A stretch of 7,026 bases of DNA, from assembly GCA_034433775.1 (NCBI GenBank), contig DAOUAI010000014.1, positions 1 to 7,026 of the forward strand, in the 5' to 3' direction. The position numbers and the translations under genes were made by a program. Below the pieces are notes generated by a model. It did no database searches. It saw only the letters and a program-made list of their open reading frames with translations, and was not told where the DNA came from. Below are positions 1 to 5,976 of the stretch, piece after piece. Source of the DNA: CALJTV01 sp034433775 (lineage in GTDB: Bacteria > Chloroflexota > Dehalococcoidia > GIF9 > UBA5629). Position 1 is the first letter of the stretch; every line of letters begins with the position of its first letter.

Positions 1-714
1 ATACGTTACGAACAGCGGCTGAATTTCAAGCTGGAAACAGAGACAGAAAAATTGCTGCGCCGTGATGTCAAAATGCTGCACACCATCAGCGGCGACCGGT
101 TGAGACACGAACTGGAACGTATTTTACAGGAAAAGGAGCCGGAGAAGGTGTTCCTTCGGGCAGATGAATTGGGTGTACTTAAGGAACTACACCCCTCCTT
201 GCAGGGTGACAGCCGGCTCAGAGAGGTGTTCCAGAAGGCACGCCAGGGCAGGCGGCAGCCATCTGTTAGTCTATATCTGTGCTTGCTTTGCTACCCTATG
301 ACCAGGCAGGCTGCCGAAGAGTTTTTAAAGCGTTTCAATTTTCCTAAAAGGGTAGCACAGGGGGTACTCGATACGCTGAAGATCAGAGACCAGGTAGACA
401 GACTGGCTGACGAGAATATTGAGCCGAGCACCGTTTATGAGCTACTGCATGGTTATGCTATCGTTGCTATAGAAGCTAACCTTCTAGCGGCAAAGTCGGC
501 TGCAGCAAAAAGGCGCCTGCAGCGTTACCTTTCCAAGCTGCGGTACGTTAGACCTCTGCTTGACGGCAAAGACCTGACGGCACTTGGCGTACCAGCCGGT
601 CCTGCAATAGGCGAAGCTTTAAGCGCGCTGCGGGTAGCAAAACTGGACGGTAAGGTGAAGACGAGAAAAGACGAGGAGGAGTTTGTCCGTAGCCATTTTC
701 TGAAGCCTGATTGA
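1..714 (+). CDS. cca: CCA-adding tRNA nucleotidyltransferase, C-terminal part (5' truncated by window edge)
   Basis: The frame is open from base 1 to a TGA at 712-714 and gives 237 residues, so the start lies before the window. The first residues read RYEQRLNFKLE, the usual segment just after the nucleotidyltransferase head of class II CCA-adding enzymes and poly(A) polymerases. It is followed by LLRRDVKMLHTISGDRLRHE, typical of the neck/body helices. The end, with LLDGKDLTALGVPAGPAIGE followed by DGKVKTRKDEEEFV, is the typical C-terminal tail of this family. The family adds or repairs the 3'-CCA of tRNAs in the cytoplasm. The catalytic head with its GSxxRG and DxD motifs is outside the window, so CCA addition cannot be told from poly(A) or partial A/CC-adding activity. 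A TTG at 52 is in frame but falls inside the conserved region and is not a credible start. The gene converges on ispE with a 4-bp gap. Confidence 0.85.
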   Translation: MRYEQRLNFKLETETEKLLRRDVKMLHTISGDRLRHELERILQEKEPEKVFLRADELGVLKELHPSLQGDSRLREVFQKARQGRRQPSVSLYLCLLCYPMTRQAAEEFLKRFNFPKRVAQGVLDTLKIRDQVDRLADENIEPSTVYELLHGYAIVAIEANLLAAKSAAAKRRLQRYLSKLRYVRPLLDGKDLTALGVPAGPAIGEALSALRVAKLDGKVKTRKDEEEFVRSHFLKPD

Positions 715-729
715 AAGCTCAGAATGGCT
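691..729. terminator. Imperfect hairpin spanning the convergent cca/ispE stop codons
   Basis: The left arm at 691-706 (AGCCATTTTCTGAAGC) pairs with the right arm at 717-729 (GCTCAGAATGGCT). All 13 right-arm bases pair, with a TT bulge and a single A bulge in the left arm and a 10-base loop at 707-716. The stop of the upstream gene lies in the loop (712-714) and the ispE stop in the right arm (719-721). Its position between two converging genes suggests a shared 3'-end structure. Neither side has a T-run, so it is not a canonical intrinsic terminator. It could stabilise mRNA ends or act with a termination factor. Confidence 0.35.
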
Positions 730-1585
730 GCGCCACCGGCGACTCTGTGGATATAGCATACGCTTCAAGCCCGTTCCTCTTGAGTGCATTAGCTATATCA
801 TCTACCTCCTGACGGCTTCTCGCCGGCGCAAATAGCGCTGGTCCGGATCCAGCGACATGGATATTCTGTAGCCCCTGTTCTTGAAGACATCTCCAGTATC
901 TCTCCAGCCCGGGAAAGGCATCGAAGGCTATAGCATCGAAGACGTTGAAGAGTAAAGATGGTTCGATTTGCCTCTGTTTCTGCCAGCTTTCCAGAGCCGT
1001 TCTGATAAACTCACCGTGGGTAAAGTGTTCTGTCCTCAACAGTGAAAAGAGCCTTTTGGTCTTTTCCGCTTCTCGGGCAAAGTCGGGTACCAACAATATC
1101 AGCCATATGGGTTGAATGCTTCCTAGCAGGGTCACTTTCTCTCCTCTGCCCTCTACCAGTGCCAGTCCACCGTAAAGGAAGAAGGGGACATCGGAGCCCA
1201 GCTTCGCTGCCAGGCTGATGAGTTTAGGAACTGAAAGCCCCAAACCCCAGAGTTTGTTCAATGCCAGCAGGGTGGTGGCAGCATTGCTGCTACCACCGCC
1301 GAGTCCGGCACCCCAGGGGATGTGCTTTTCCAACCGTACCTTGACCCCTTTATTGCAATTGGTAGCCTCCTTGACCAGCTTTATTGCTTTAAGCACCAGG
1401 TTATCAGGTGTATGGAGAGCAGGTTCAGTGCATTCAAATGAGACCTTATCGCTTATCTCGAAATAAAGCGTATCGCAGAGGTCTACGGTCTGGACGAGGC
1501 TACACAGTTCATGAAAGCTGTCTTTTCTTTTTCCTAAAACCTCCAGCACCAAGTTGACTTTGGCTGGTGGGAAGAATTTCAGCAT
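719..1585 (-). CDS. ispE: 4-diphosphocytidyl-2-C-methyl-D-erythritol kinase
   Basis: The product is 288 aa, the normal length for IspE. This cytoplasmic GHMP kinase phosphorylates CDP-methylerythritol with ATP in the MEP route to isopentenyl diphosphate. The N-terminal signature FPPAKVNL carries the expected catalytic Lys (K9). The next motif is KDSFHEL, where most homologues have DGYHEL. The glycine-rich ATP loop is PWGAGLGGGSSNAA (about residues 90-103). SDVPFFL contains the catalytic Asp (D132), and the C-terminal GHMP motif is AGSGPALF (245-252). The ATG at 1585 is chosen because the protein then begins right at the family's conserved start and an AGGAG lies 10 bases upstream. A longer frame from 1633 would add 16 unconserved residues inside rsmA. 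The start overlaps the rsmA stop by 7 bases (ATGCTGA), implying translational coupling. It is the last gene of the cluster. Confidence 0.95.
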   Translation of the reverse strand: MLKFFPPAKVNLVLEVLGKRKDSFHELCSLVQTVDLCDTLYFEISDKVSFECTEPALHTPDNLVLKAIKLVKEATNCNKGVKVRLEKHIPWGAGLGGGSSNAATTLLALNKLWGLGLSVPKLISLAAKLGSDVPFFLYGGLALVEGRGEKVTLLGSIQPIWLILLVPDFAREAEKTKRLFSLLRTEHFTHGEFIRTALESWQKQRQIEPSLLFNVFDAIAFDAFPGLERYWRCLQEQGLQNIHVAGSGPALFAPARSRQEVDDIANALKRNGLEAYAISTESPVAQPF

Positions 1586-2481
1586 AGAAGTCTGACTCCT
1601 GCGTTGCTTACTACTTCGTAAAGCCGCGACCATTCTTCGAGGCTCAGAGTTTCAGCACGGCGCTGTGAATCGATACCTGCTTTGTGGAGCAGGTCTGCGG
1701 CTTCTGCTGGCTTGATTCCCAGACCATGTGCCAGCGAGTTGCGCAACTGTTTTCTAGGTGAGTCAAAACCAGCACGAACAATCGTTATGAATCCATCGAT
1801 GTCTACCTTGATCGCTGGCTCAGAAAGCATATCGAAGCGCACGATGGCGGAGTCCACTTTGGGGCGCGGGTAGAAACTCTTTGCCGGCACATAGGCGACG
1901 ATCTTTGGCTTGCTGTAAATGTGTAGCGCAATTGCTAGCAGCCCCATTTTGCCAGCTTTAGCCACTATTGCCTCAGCGACCTCCTTTTGCAACATCATCA
2001 CCATAAGTGCAGGGCGGGGGGATGCCATGACGAAATGGTGCAGTACCGGGGAGGTTATATAATAAGGCAAGTTAGCCACTACTTTATATCGTGTTTTTCC
2101 TTCAAGCAGGTCGGCGGGGTTCACCTTAAGTATATCCGCCTCCACTACTTTTAGGTTGGGGAATGAGCGCAGGTGCTGTCTCAACAGTTCAGCCAGTCTG
2201 GTATCCAGTTCCACGGCGATGACATTTTTGGCTCTTTTCACCAGTTCAAGGGTCAATATGCCGAGTCCGGGACCGACTTCGATTACCGTGTCCTCTGGGG
2301 AAAGCTCGGCAGCGCGGACTATGCTTGCCAGCACTCTTTTATCGACCAGAAAATGCTGTCCCAGCCGTTTTCTGGCTTTTAGGCCAGCTTTCTGGAGCAG
2401 AGTTTTTGCACGGGCCGGTATAGTAAACCCGTTTTCTGAGACAGACGACCGTTCTTGCCTTTGGTACCGACCTCTTTCCAA
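1579..2481 (-). CDS. rsmA: 16S rRNA (adenine1518-N6/adenine1519-N6)-dimethyltransferase
   Basis: The product is a 300-aa KsgA/RsmA protein, which dimethylates two adjacent adenines in the 3'-terminal helix of 16S rRNA during small-subunit maturation, using S-adenosylmethionine. Visible motifs in order are LGQHFL (40-45), the SAM motif VIEVGPGLG (66-74), the acidic VELD (90-93), EADIL with D116, the catalytic NLPYYIT (137-143), FYPRPKVDS (203-211) and RKQLRN (243-248), then the C-terminal RRAETLS. The only start in frame before LGQHFL is TTG at 2481, 7 bp after the preceding stop. This leaves a polar, Arg-rich leader of about 39 residues, longer than the roughly 20 typical of E. coli-like homologues. 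No good Shine-Dalgarno precedes the TTG, so translation probably depends on ribosomes finishing the amidohydrolase gene. Function is secure; the exact start is less so. Confidence 0.95.
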   Translation of the reverse strand: MERGRYQRQERSSVSENGFTIPARAKTLLQKAGLKARKRLGQHFLVDKRVLASIVRAAELSPEDTVIEVGPGLGILTLELVKRAKNVIAVELDTRLAELLRQHLRSFPNLKVVEADILKVNPADLLEGKTRYKVVANLPYYITSPVLHHFVMASPRPALMVMMLQKEVAEAIVAKAGKMGLLAIALHIYSKPKIVAYVPAKSFYPRPKVDSAIVRFDMLSEPAIKVDIDGFITIVRAGFDSPRKQLRNSLAHGLGIKPAEAADLLHKAGIDSQRRAETLSLEEWSRLYEVVSNAGVRLLC

Positions 2482-2488
2482 GCTGCTA

Positions 2489-3352
2489 TTATACTTTGAT
2501 ATTGAGTATTCTCTGTGCGTTCTTATACAACACCTTTTCTATTACTTCTGGCTTATAGCCACTGCTTTCGAATTCCTCAAGCCAGCGTTTGGGCGCAATG
2601 TCAGGGTAGTCCGAGCCGAACATAAATTTATCCTGAAGGCGCCCATTGATCTCCCTTTTTAACGATTCAGGAAAGTATTTCGGTGCCCAGCCCGAGAGGT
2701 CGGCAAATACATTCGCCTTATGGAGTAGCACCGCTATCTGTTCCTCGTGCCAGGGCCAGGCAGGGTGGATCATGATGATGGTCAGTCTAGGAAAATCGGC
2801 GGCGACATCATCTATGTGGGGGATGGGTCTGGCGTATTTGAGGTGCACTCCGTAGCCGCCGGAGGTGCCAGCGCCGAAGCCGGTGAACCCGGTGTGAAAG
2901 GCTACCGGTATTTTAAGTTCAACACATTTCTCATAGAGCGGATAAAACCTTCTGTCGTTAGGGAAGAAGGCCTGGGCTGGGGGCTGGAATTTTAGTCCCA
3001 TCAGCCCCAGTCCCTTGATGCAGCGTTCCAGCTCCTTTATCGCGGCTTTACCTTTCCACGGGTCTATCATCGCCCAGCCGCCGATGAAGACATCTGGGAA
3101 CTTTTTCAACAATCGCGCTACCTCATCATTAGTGTACCGGGTGTCATGTCCGGTGCCTGCTTCCGCGTCCCAGCCGATGAGCAGCGCCTTCAGGTCAAGT
3201 TGACGAAATTCCTCAGCCATCTCCTCATCGGTGGTGACCTTTGGGGTGAACTTGTAGTATTTGTAGAAAGAGTCCAGCATCTCTTTGTCCCACATCTTTT
3301 CGCGGTCGAAGGGTCTGGTGCTGGGGTGAACATGAACATCAATAGCTTTCAC
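2489..3352 (-). CDS. Metal-dependent amidohydrolase (amidohydrolase 2 / ACMSD-like family)
   Basis: The product is a 287-aa protein of the TIM-barrel amidohydrolase-2 type (COG2159-like), whose members include ACMSD- and resorcylate-type decarboxylases, hydratases and hydrolases. The expected metal site is complete: the N-terminal HxH (IDVHVHP, H7 and H9), a His on a central strand (VAFHTG, H153), a further His (IMIHPAW, H196) and the C-terminal Asp (FGSDYP, D248). No signal peptide is visible, so it is likely cytoplasmic. The substrate cannot be told from sequence. The GTG start at 3352 is supported by AGGAGG at 3358-3363, 5 bases upstream, and by the HxH sitting at residue 7. The gene starts 23 bp after the SRP RNA and ends 7 bp before rsmA, suggesting co-transcription with both. 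Its link to the housekeeping neighbours is unknown. Confidence 0.85.
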   Translation of the reverse strand: MKAIDVHVHPSTRPFDREKMWDKEMLDSFYKYYKFTPKVTTDEEMAEEFRQLDLKALLIGWDAEAGTGHDTRYTNDEVARLLKKFPDVFIGGWAMIDPWKGKAAIKELERCIKGLGLMGLKFQPPAQAFFPNDRRFYPLYEKCVELKIPVAFHTGFTGFGAGTSGGYGVHLKYARPIPHIDDVAADFPRLTIIMIHPAWPWHEEQIAVLLHKANVFADLSGWAPKYFPESLKREINGRLQDKFMFGSDYPDIAPKRWLEEFESSGYKPEVIEKVLYKNAQRILNIKV

Positions 3353-3375
3353 CTCTGCCTCCTCACTATATTACT

Positions 3376-3644
3376 GGGCCGTGCACCGACCGTCGACCCT
3401 GCTCTCCCGGCTTACTGAGGCTTGCCAGCTCCAGCCAGGTGACCCTGCGGCACCCGGAGGTAACTACTTACCGCTGCTTCCTCCCGGACCTGACGGGGTT
3501 CATAGTCCTCCGCCGCGCAGGACCCAGCCTTCAACGCCGCTTCACCCCGGCAGTCCCGAAAGCCAAGGCCTTGGGCCGGAATTCGACCCCGCTATAGCGG
3601 CTCTCGGGTACAGGGCACCGCTAGTTCCCCGTCTAGCACGGCCC
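3376..3644 (-). ncRNA. ffs: Signal recognition particle RNA, large bacterial type (with Alu domain)
   Basis: The minus strand carries the SRP RNA core GTCAGGTCC...GGAAGCAGCGGTAAG at 3494-3467. This is domain IV, which binds Ffh and works in cotranslational membrane targeting. The apical tetraloop reads GGGA, a GNRA variant of the commoner GGAA. The flanking sequence also matches the large form: the 5' region contains GCCGTGCTAGACGGGG, GGTGCCCTGTACCCG and CCGCTATAGC of the Alu domain, and the S-domain side has GGGTGCCGCAGGGTC and CCTGGCTGGAG. The ends are set by a 9-bp terminal pairing, GGGCCGTGC (3644-3636) with GCACGGCCC (3384-3376), giving about 269 nt, close to the Bacillus-type RNA. A promoter fits a start at 3644. 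No poly-U terminator follows; the next gene's ribosome-binding site begins within about 13 bases. End positions may be off by a few bases. Confidence 0.95.
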
Positions 3645-3650
3645 GAATCA

Positions 3651-3679
3651 ATGGTACTATGGGGAGAGGCAGTTTTCAA
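3651..3679 (-). promoter_or_regulatory. Sigma-70-type promoter of the SRP RNA gene
   Basis: On the minus strand a -35-like TTGAAA (3679-3674) is followed by a 17-bp spacer and a -10-like TACCAT (3656-3651). Six bases later comes the G at 3644, which is also the first base of the terminal SRP RNA helix. Hexamers, spacer and distance to the independently inferred RNA end all agree. The same promoter probably serves the amidohydrolase, rsmA and ispE by read-through. Confidence 0.7.
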
Positions 3680-3700
3680 GTTGTCCTTATTCGGCGACTT

Positions 3701-3725
3701 TAAAAAACAAAGGGTGTGCCCCTTC
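3701..3725 (-). terminator. Probable intrinsic terminator after plsY
   Basis: On the minus strand AAGGG (3724-3720), a 5-base loop GCACA and CCCTT (3714-3710) form a short stem, extended by one G-T pair. It is followed by TG and then six T (3707-3702). It lies 33 bp after the plsY stop and about 20 bp before the SRP RNA -35 box, where a boundary between the two units is expected. The short stem suggests it may be leaky. Confidence 0.55.
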
Positions 3726-3757
3726 TGGGACAAGTGCGCTTGCCTGAAATCCGCTCT

Positions 3758-4381
3758 TTAGCGGTCTTTATGGCTTGCTATCCAGAAGGTACCTGCCTCC
3801 TTTTTAGCTTCGGCTGAGAGATGGCGTGTGGTTATCCAGTGGGTGAGGCCAGCGAGGCATGGTAGAAACACAGTATAAACTATTATGGTAAGCGGTGGTT
3901 GACCGAGCAACCGATTGGTAACAAGGCAAATAACTGGCAGAGGGATAAAGAGCGCCATTCCCACCCAGATGCTGTTGCGGGTGGCAAATAGCACTATAAT
4001 ACCCAGGATGAAGGTCACCATCATCTGCCACGGGACCATGGCAAAGAGTATACCTACTATCGTCGCCTCCCCGCGCCCTCCTTTAAAACGCAGAAACACA
4101 GGCCAGTTATGTCCAGCAACTGCTGCCACGCCGCTAAGACACATGATGGCATCGTCCATATGGAGGGCCTTTGCTACTGCTATCGCCCCTGCTCCTTTGC
4201 CCATGTCCAGCACCAGCGTAGCCAAGCCGGCAGCCAGCCCAACATGGCGGAAGACATTAAAGGCTCCAACGTTACCATCGCCGACTTTACGGATGTCCAG
4301 ACCTTTCAATCGGCTGACGAGGTAGGCGAACGGTATAGAACCGAAGATATAGCCCAGCACCAGACTCAGTAAAATATTCAC
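3758..4381 (-). CDS. plsY: PlsY-family glycerol-3-phosphate acyltransferase homologue, divergent
   Basis: The product is a 207-aa multi-pass membrane protein. The PlsY family transfers an acyl group from acyl-phosphate to glycerol-3-phosphate, the first acylation in bacterial phospholipid synthesis. The N-terminus (LGYIFGSIPFAYLVSRLKG) is typical of the family. Motif 1 is GDGNVGAFN (34-42), where most members have GSGNIGATN. Motif 2 is GHNWPVFLRFKGGRGEAT (90-107), against the usual GGKGVAT. The C-terminal motif with conserved His, Asn and Glu (typically RHxxNIxRLxxGxE) is not recognisable; the tail reads THWITTRHLSAEAKKEAG instead. Membership is clear, but activity or substrate may be altered, and a paralogue elsewhere could be the housekeeping enzyme. 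The start is GTG at 4381, the only start that gives the family N-terminus. The nearest AGGAGG is 16 bases away, unusually far. It is the last gene before a terminator. Confidence 0.8.
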   Translation of the reverse strand: MNILLSLVLGYIFGSIPFAYLVSRLKGLDIRKVGDGNVGAFNVFRHVGLAAGLATLVLDMGKGAGAIAVAKALHMDDAIMCLSGVAAVAGHNWPVFLRFKGGRGEATIVGILFAMVPWQMMVTFILGIIVLFATRNSIWVGMALFIPLPVICLVTNRLLGQPPLTIIVYTVFLPCLAGLTHWITTRHLSAEAKKEAGTFWIASHKDR

Positions 4382-4390
4382 TTGGCTGTC

Positions 4391-4403
4391 GGAGTATCCT
4401 CCT
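4391..4403 (-). promoter_or_regulatory. Distant Shine-Dalgarno inside a small hairpin upstream of plsY
   Basis: AGGAGG at 4403-4398 lies 16 bases before the plsY GTG, further than the usual 5-10. Four of its bases (GGAG, 4402-4399) can pair with CTCC (4394-4391) around a GATA loop. No other start codon lies at proper spacing. Either the gene is weakly translated from the GTG or the site is used in an unusual way. Confidence 0.4.
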
Positions 4404-4438
4404 GTTTACTATTTTCTCAAAACCCGCGGATGTCCCCC

Positions 4439-5170
4439 TCACCAGCCGTGGCTGAGGCGCAGGATAAGCGGTAGAGGCAGCCCGTGTTCTGCCATCTTTT
4501 TTTGGGTGGAGGTGATGTCATACTCCACGCGGTAATGGTATATGGTCCGTGTATCGGCATCGTAAATGGCGTAGCTGGCCCTGGGGTCGCCATCCCTGGG
4601 CTGACCGACACCGCCTGGATTTATGATGAGGCGATTGCCTTGTATCTCTACCCCCATTTCCTCGGCGAACGGTCTGTAGCTGACACTGTCTTTTATAAGC
4701 TCAAAGATAACCGGTACATGGGAGTGCCCCACCAGGCAATAAGTTGTGGTGAAACAATCAAAGTTTTCATATGCTGCTTCTGCTGATAGCAAGTATTCCC
4801 AGATAGGCTCGCGAGGGCTCCCGTGGGCGAGTGTGAAATCGTCCTGACAAATGGTTAGTGGTAGTGCTTTCAGGTAATCGATGTCCTCACTGGTGAGCTG
4901 GCGTGCTGTCCAGTGACAGGCTTGGGCAGCCACCGGATTGAAGTCTGAAGTGTCGATATTACCGATAGCTGCCCAATCGTGGTTGCCGGCGACACAGAGG
5001 TGGTTGAGACCTCGCAGAAGTTCAATGCATTCGTGGGGGTCGGGACCATAGCCGACTATATCGCCGAGGCACCAGACCTCATCGAAGCCACCGCGAGCTT
5101 TGGCATCCTCGAGGACTGCCTGGAATGCGGTCAGGTTGCTGTGGATATCGCCAAGAATGGCATAACGCAT
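4439..5170 (-). CDS. Calcineurin-like metallophosphoesterase (YfcE/MJ0936-type)
   Basis: The product is 243 aa with every metal-binding motif of the calcineurin-like phosphoesterase fold. GDIHSN (7-12) supplies D8 and H10, LGDIVGYGP (35-43) supplies D37, AGNHD (61-65) supplies N63 and H64, AHGSP (115-119) supplies H116, and GHSH (148-151) supplies the last two His. The later INPGGVGQPRDGD segment is common in the stand-alone cytoplasmic branch. Such enzymes hydrolyse phosphomono- or phosphodiesters with two divalent metal ions; the physiological substrate cannot be read from sequence. There is no signal peptide or membrane segment. The ATG at 5170 places GDIHSN at the usual position, but no strong Shine-Dalgarno precedes it. 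It lies 46 bp after the SDR stop and 57 bp before plsY, in the same direction, so probably in the same transcript. Confidence 0.9.
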   Translation of the reverse strand: MRYAILGDIHSNLTAFQAVLEDAKARGGFDEVWCLGDIVGYGPDPHECIELLRGLNHLCVAGNHDWAAIGNIDTSDFNPVAAQACHWTARQLTSEDIDYLKALPLTICQDDFTLAHGSPREPIWEYLLSAEAAYENFDCFTTTYCLVGHSHVPVIFELIKDSVSYRPFAEEMGVEIQGNRLIINPGGVGQPRDGDPRASYAIYDADTRTIYHYRVEYDITSTQKKMAEHGLPLPLILRLSHGW

Positions 5171-5216
5171 AACCGCTTAAATATAAACCATCCTGGTATG
5201 TTCTGTTAGCCCCTGG

Positions 5217-5975
5217 CTATCCGTGTGCCATGAGCCCACCGGTGATGTAGAAGGTGGAGCCGGTGACAAAGCTTGAGGCATCTGAAGCCAGGTAGACGAG
5301 GGCGGCAGCGAAGTCATCGGGTCTAGCCAGCCGTTTGAGTGGTGCATAGCGCACGAGCATGTCACGCCATTCCTCCTTGCCGGTCTCAGCGCTGTTTTCC
5401 ATCCAGCCCAGGGCGATGGCGTTTACACGGATATCGCTTCGTGCCCACTCCAGTGCTAGTGCCCGGGTAAACTGCACCACTGCACCTTTGCTGGCACAAT
5501 AAGCGGTGCCGTTGGGCACTCCTCTTTCGGCGAGTCCCGAAGTGATGGTGATGATTTTACCTCCATTTTTCTCCAGCATATGCTTACCCACTGCTTGACA
5601 ACAAACAAACACTGGAGTCAGGTTGGTTTCGACCACCTTTGCCCACTCTGCGGCGGTGATCTCAGGTAGTGGCTTGGCAAAGGGGATGTTGAAGCTATTG
5701 ACCAGTATGTCTATCTTTTGCCACTTCTTGACTACTTCTGCCACCATGCTGGCTACTTCTTTAGGGCTGGTCACATCAACGGTAAAAGTCATTGCTTGCC
5801 GTCCCAGTCCCTCCACCAATTTCACTGCTGCTTGCATTTCTTCTTTATCTTTGCCGAACACTGCCACATCTGCCCCGGCGTCTGCCAGGTACGAAGCTAT
5901 CTCTTTTTGCCAGCTCTGTCCCAGTCCGCCGACCAATGCCTTTTTACCTGTCAGGCTGAATTCTTTAGGCACCAT
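5217..5975 (-). CDS. Short-chain dehydrogenase/reductase with atypical cofactor motif
   Basis: The product is a 252-aa classical-length SDR. The catalytic tetrad is intact: N118 (ETNLT), S146 (TITSG), and Y159 with K163 in AYCASKG. D67 (FTVDVT) is also in place. However, the usual TGxxxGxG cofactor loop is replaced by VGGLGQSWQ (15-23), losing the Thr and two glycines. The NNAG motif has become VNSFN (92-96), and the Pro of the usual NAIAPG is Leu (NAIALG, 185-190). The C-terminus (RLARPDDFAAALVYLASDAS, then TGSTFYITGG) is standard. It is probably an oxidoreductase with altered NAD(P) binding; the substrate is unknown. The ATG at 5975 has a GGAG 7 bases upstream, within the end of the preceding SDR, and only one base separates the genes, so they are surely co-translated. 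There is no frameshift or internal stop, so it is not a pseudogene by eye. Confidence 0.9.
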   Translation of the reverse strand: MVPKEFSLTGKKALVGGLGQSWQKEIASYLADAGADVAVFGKDKEEMQAAVKLVEGLGRQAMTFTVDVTSPKEVASMVAEVVKKWQKIDILVNSFNIPFAKPLPEITAAEWAKVVETNLTPVFVCCQAVGKHMLEKNGGKIITITSGLAERGVPNGTAYCASKGAVVQFTRALALEWARSDIRVNAIALGWMENSAETGKEEWRDMLVRYAPLKRLARPDDFAAALVYLASDASSFVTGSTFYITGGLMAHG

Positions 5976-5976
5976 C

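Noticed and set aside
52..54. TTG at 52 as the start of the first plus-strand gene
   Set aside because: The frame stays open to base 1 and the residues before the TTG (RYEQRLNFKLE) match the CCA-adding enzyme family, so the gene is simply cut by the window.
1586..1633. A longer IspE starting at the ATG at 1633
   Set aside because: It adds 16 residues with no family similarity inside the rsmA coding sequence. The ATG at 1585 has an AGGAG upstream and gives the family's normal N-terminus.
2156..2662. 168-aa plus-strand frame opposite rsmA and the amidohydrolase
   Set aside because: It is antisense to two well-supported genes, crosses their junction and shows no recognisable domain.
3367..3372. 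TAATAT as a -10 box for a separate amidohydrolase promoter
   Set aside because: No -35-like hexamer lies at proper distance, and transcription from it would begin inside or after the ribosome-binding site.
3381..3761. Open frames over the SRP RNA locus (plus strand 126 aa at 3381-3761; minus strand 63 aa at 3542-3733)
   Set aside because: Both lie across the SRP RNA, whose conserved sequence explains the region. The translations are Pro/Gly/Ser-rich, resemble no known family, and lack a credible ribosome-binding site.
5171..5216. TATATT near 5180 as a promoter for the metallophosphoesterase
   Set aside because: No matching -35 element is found at 16-18 bp. The 46-bp gap within a same-strand gene run is better explained by co-transcription.
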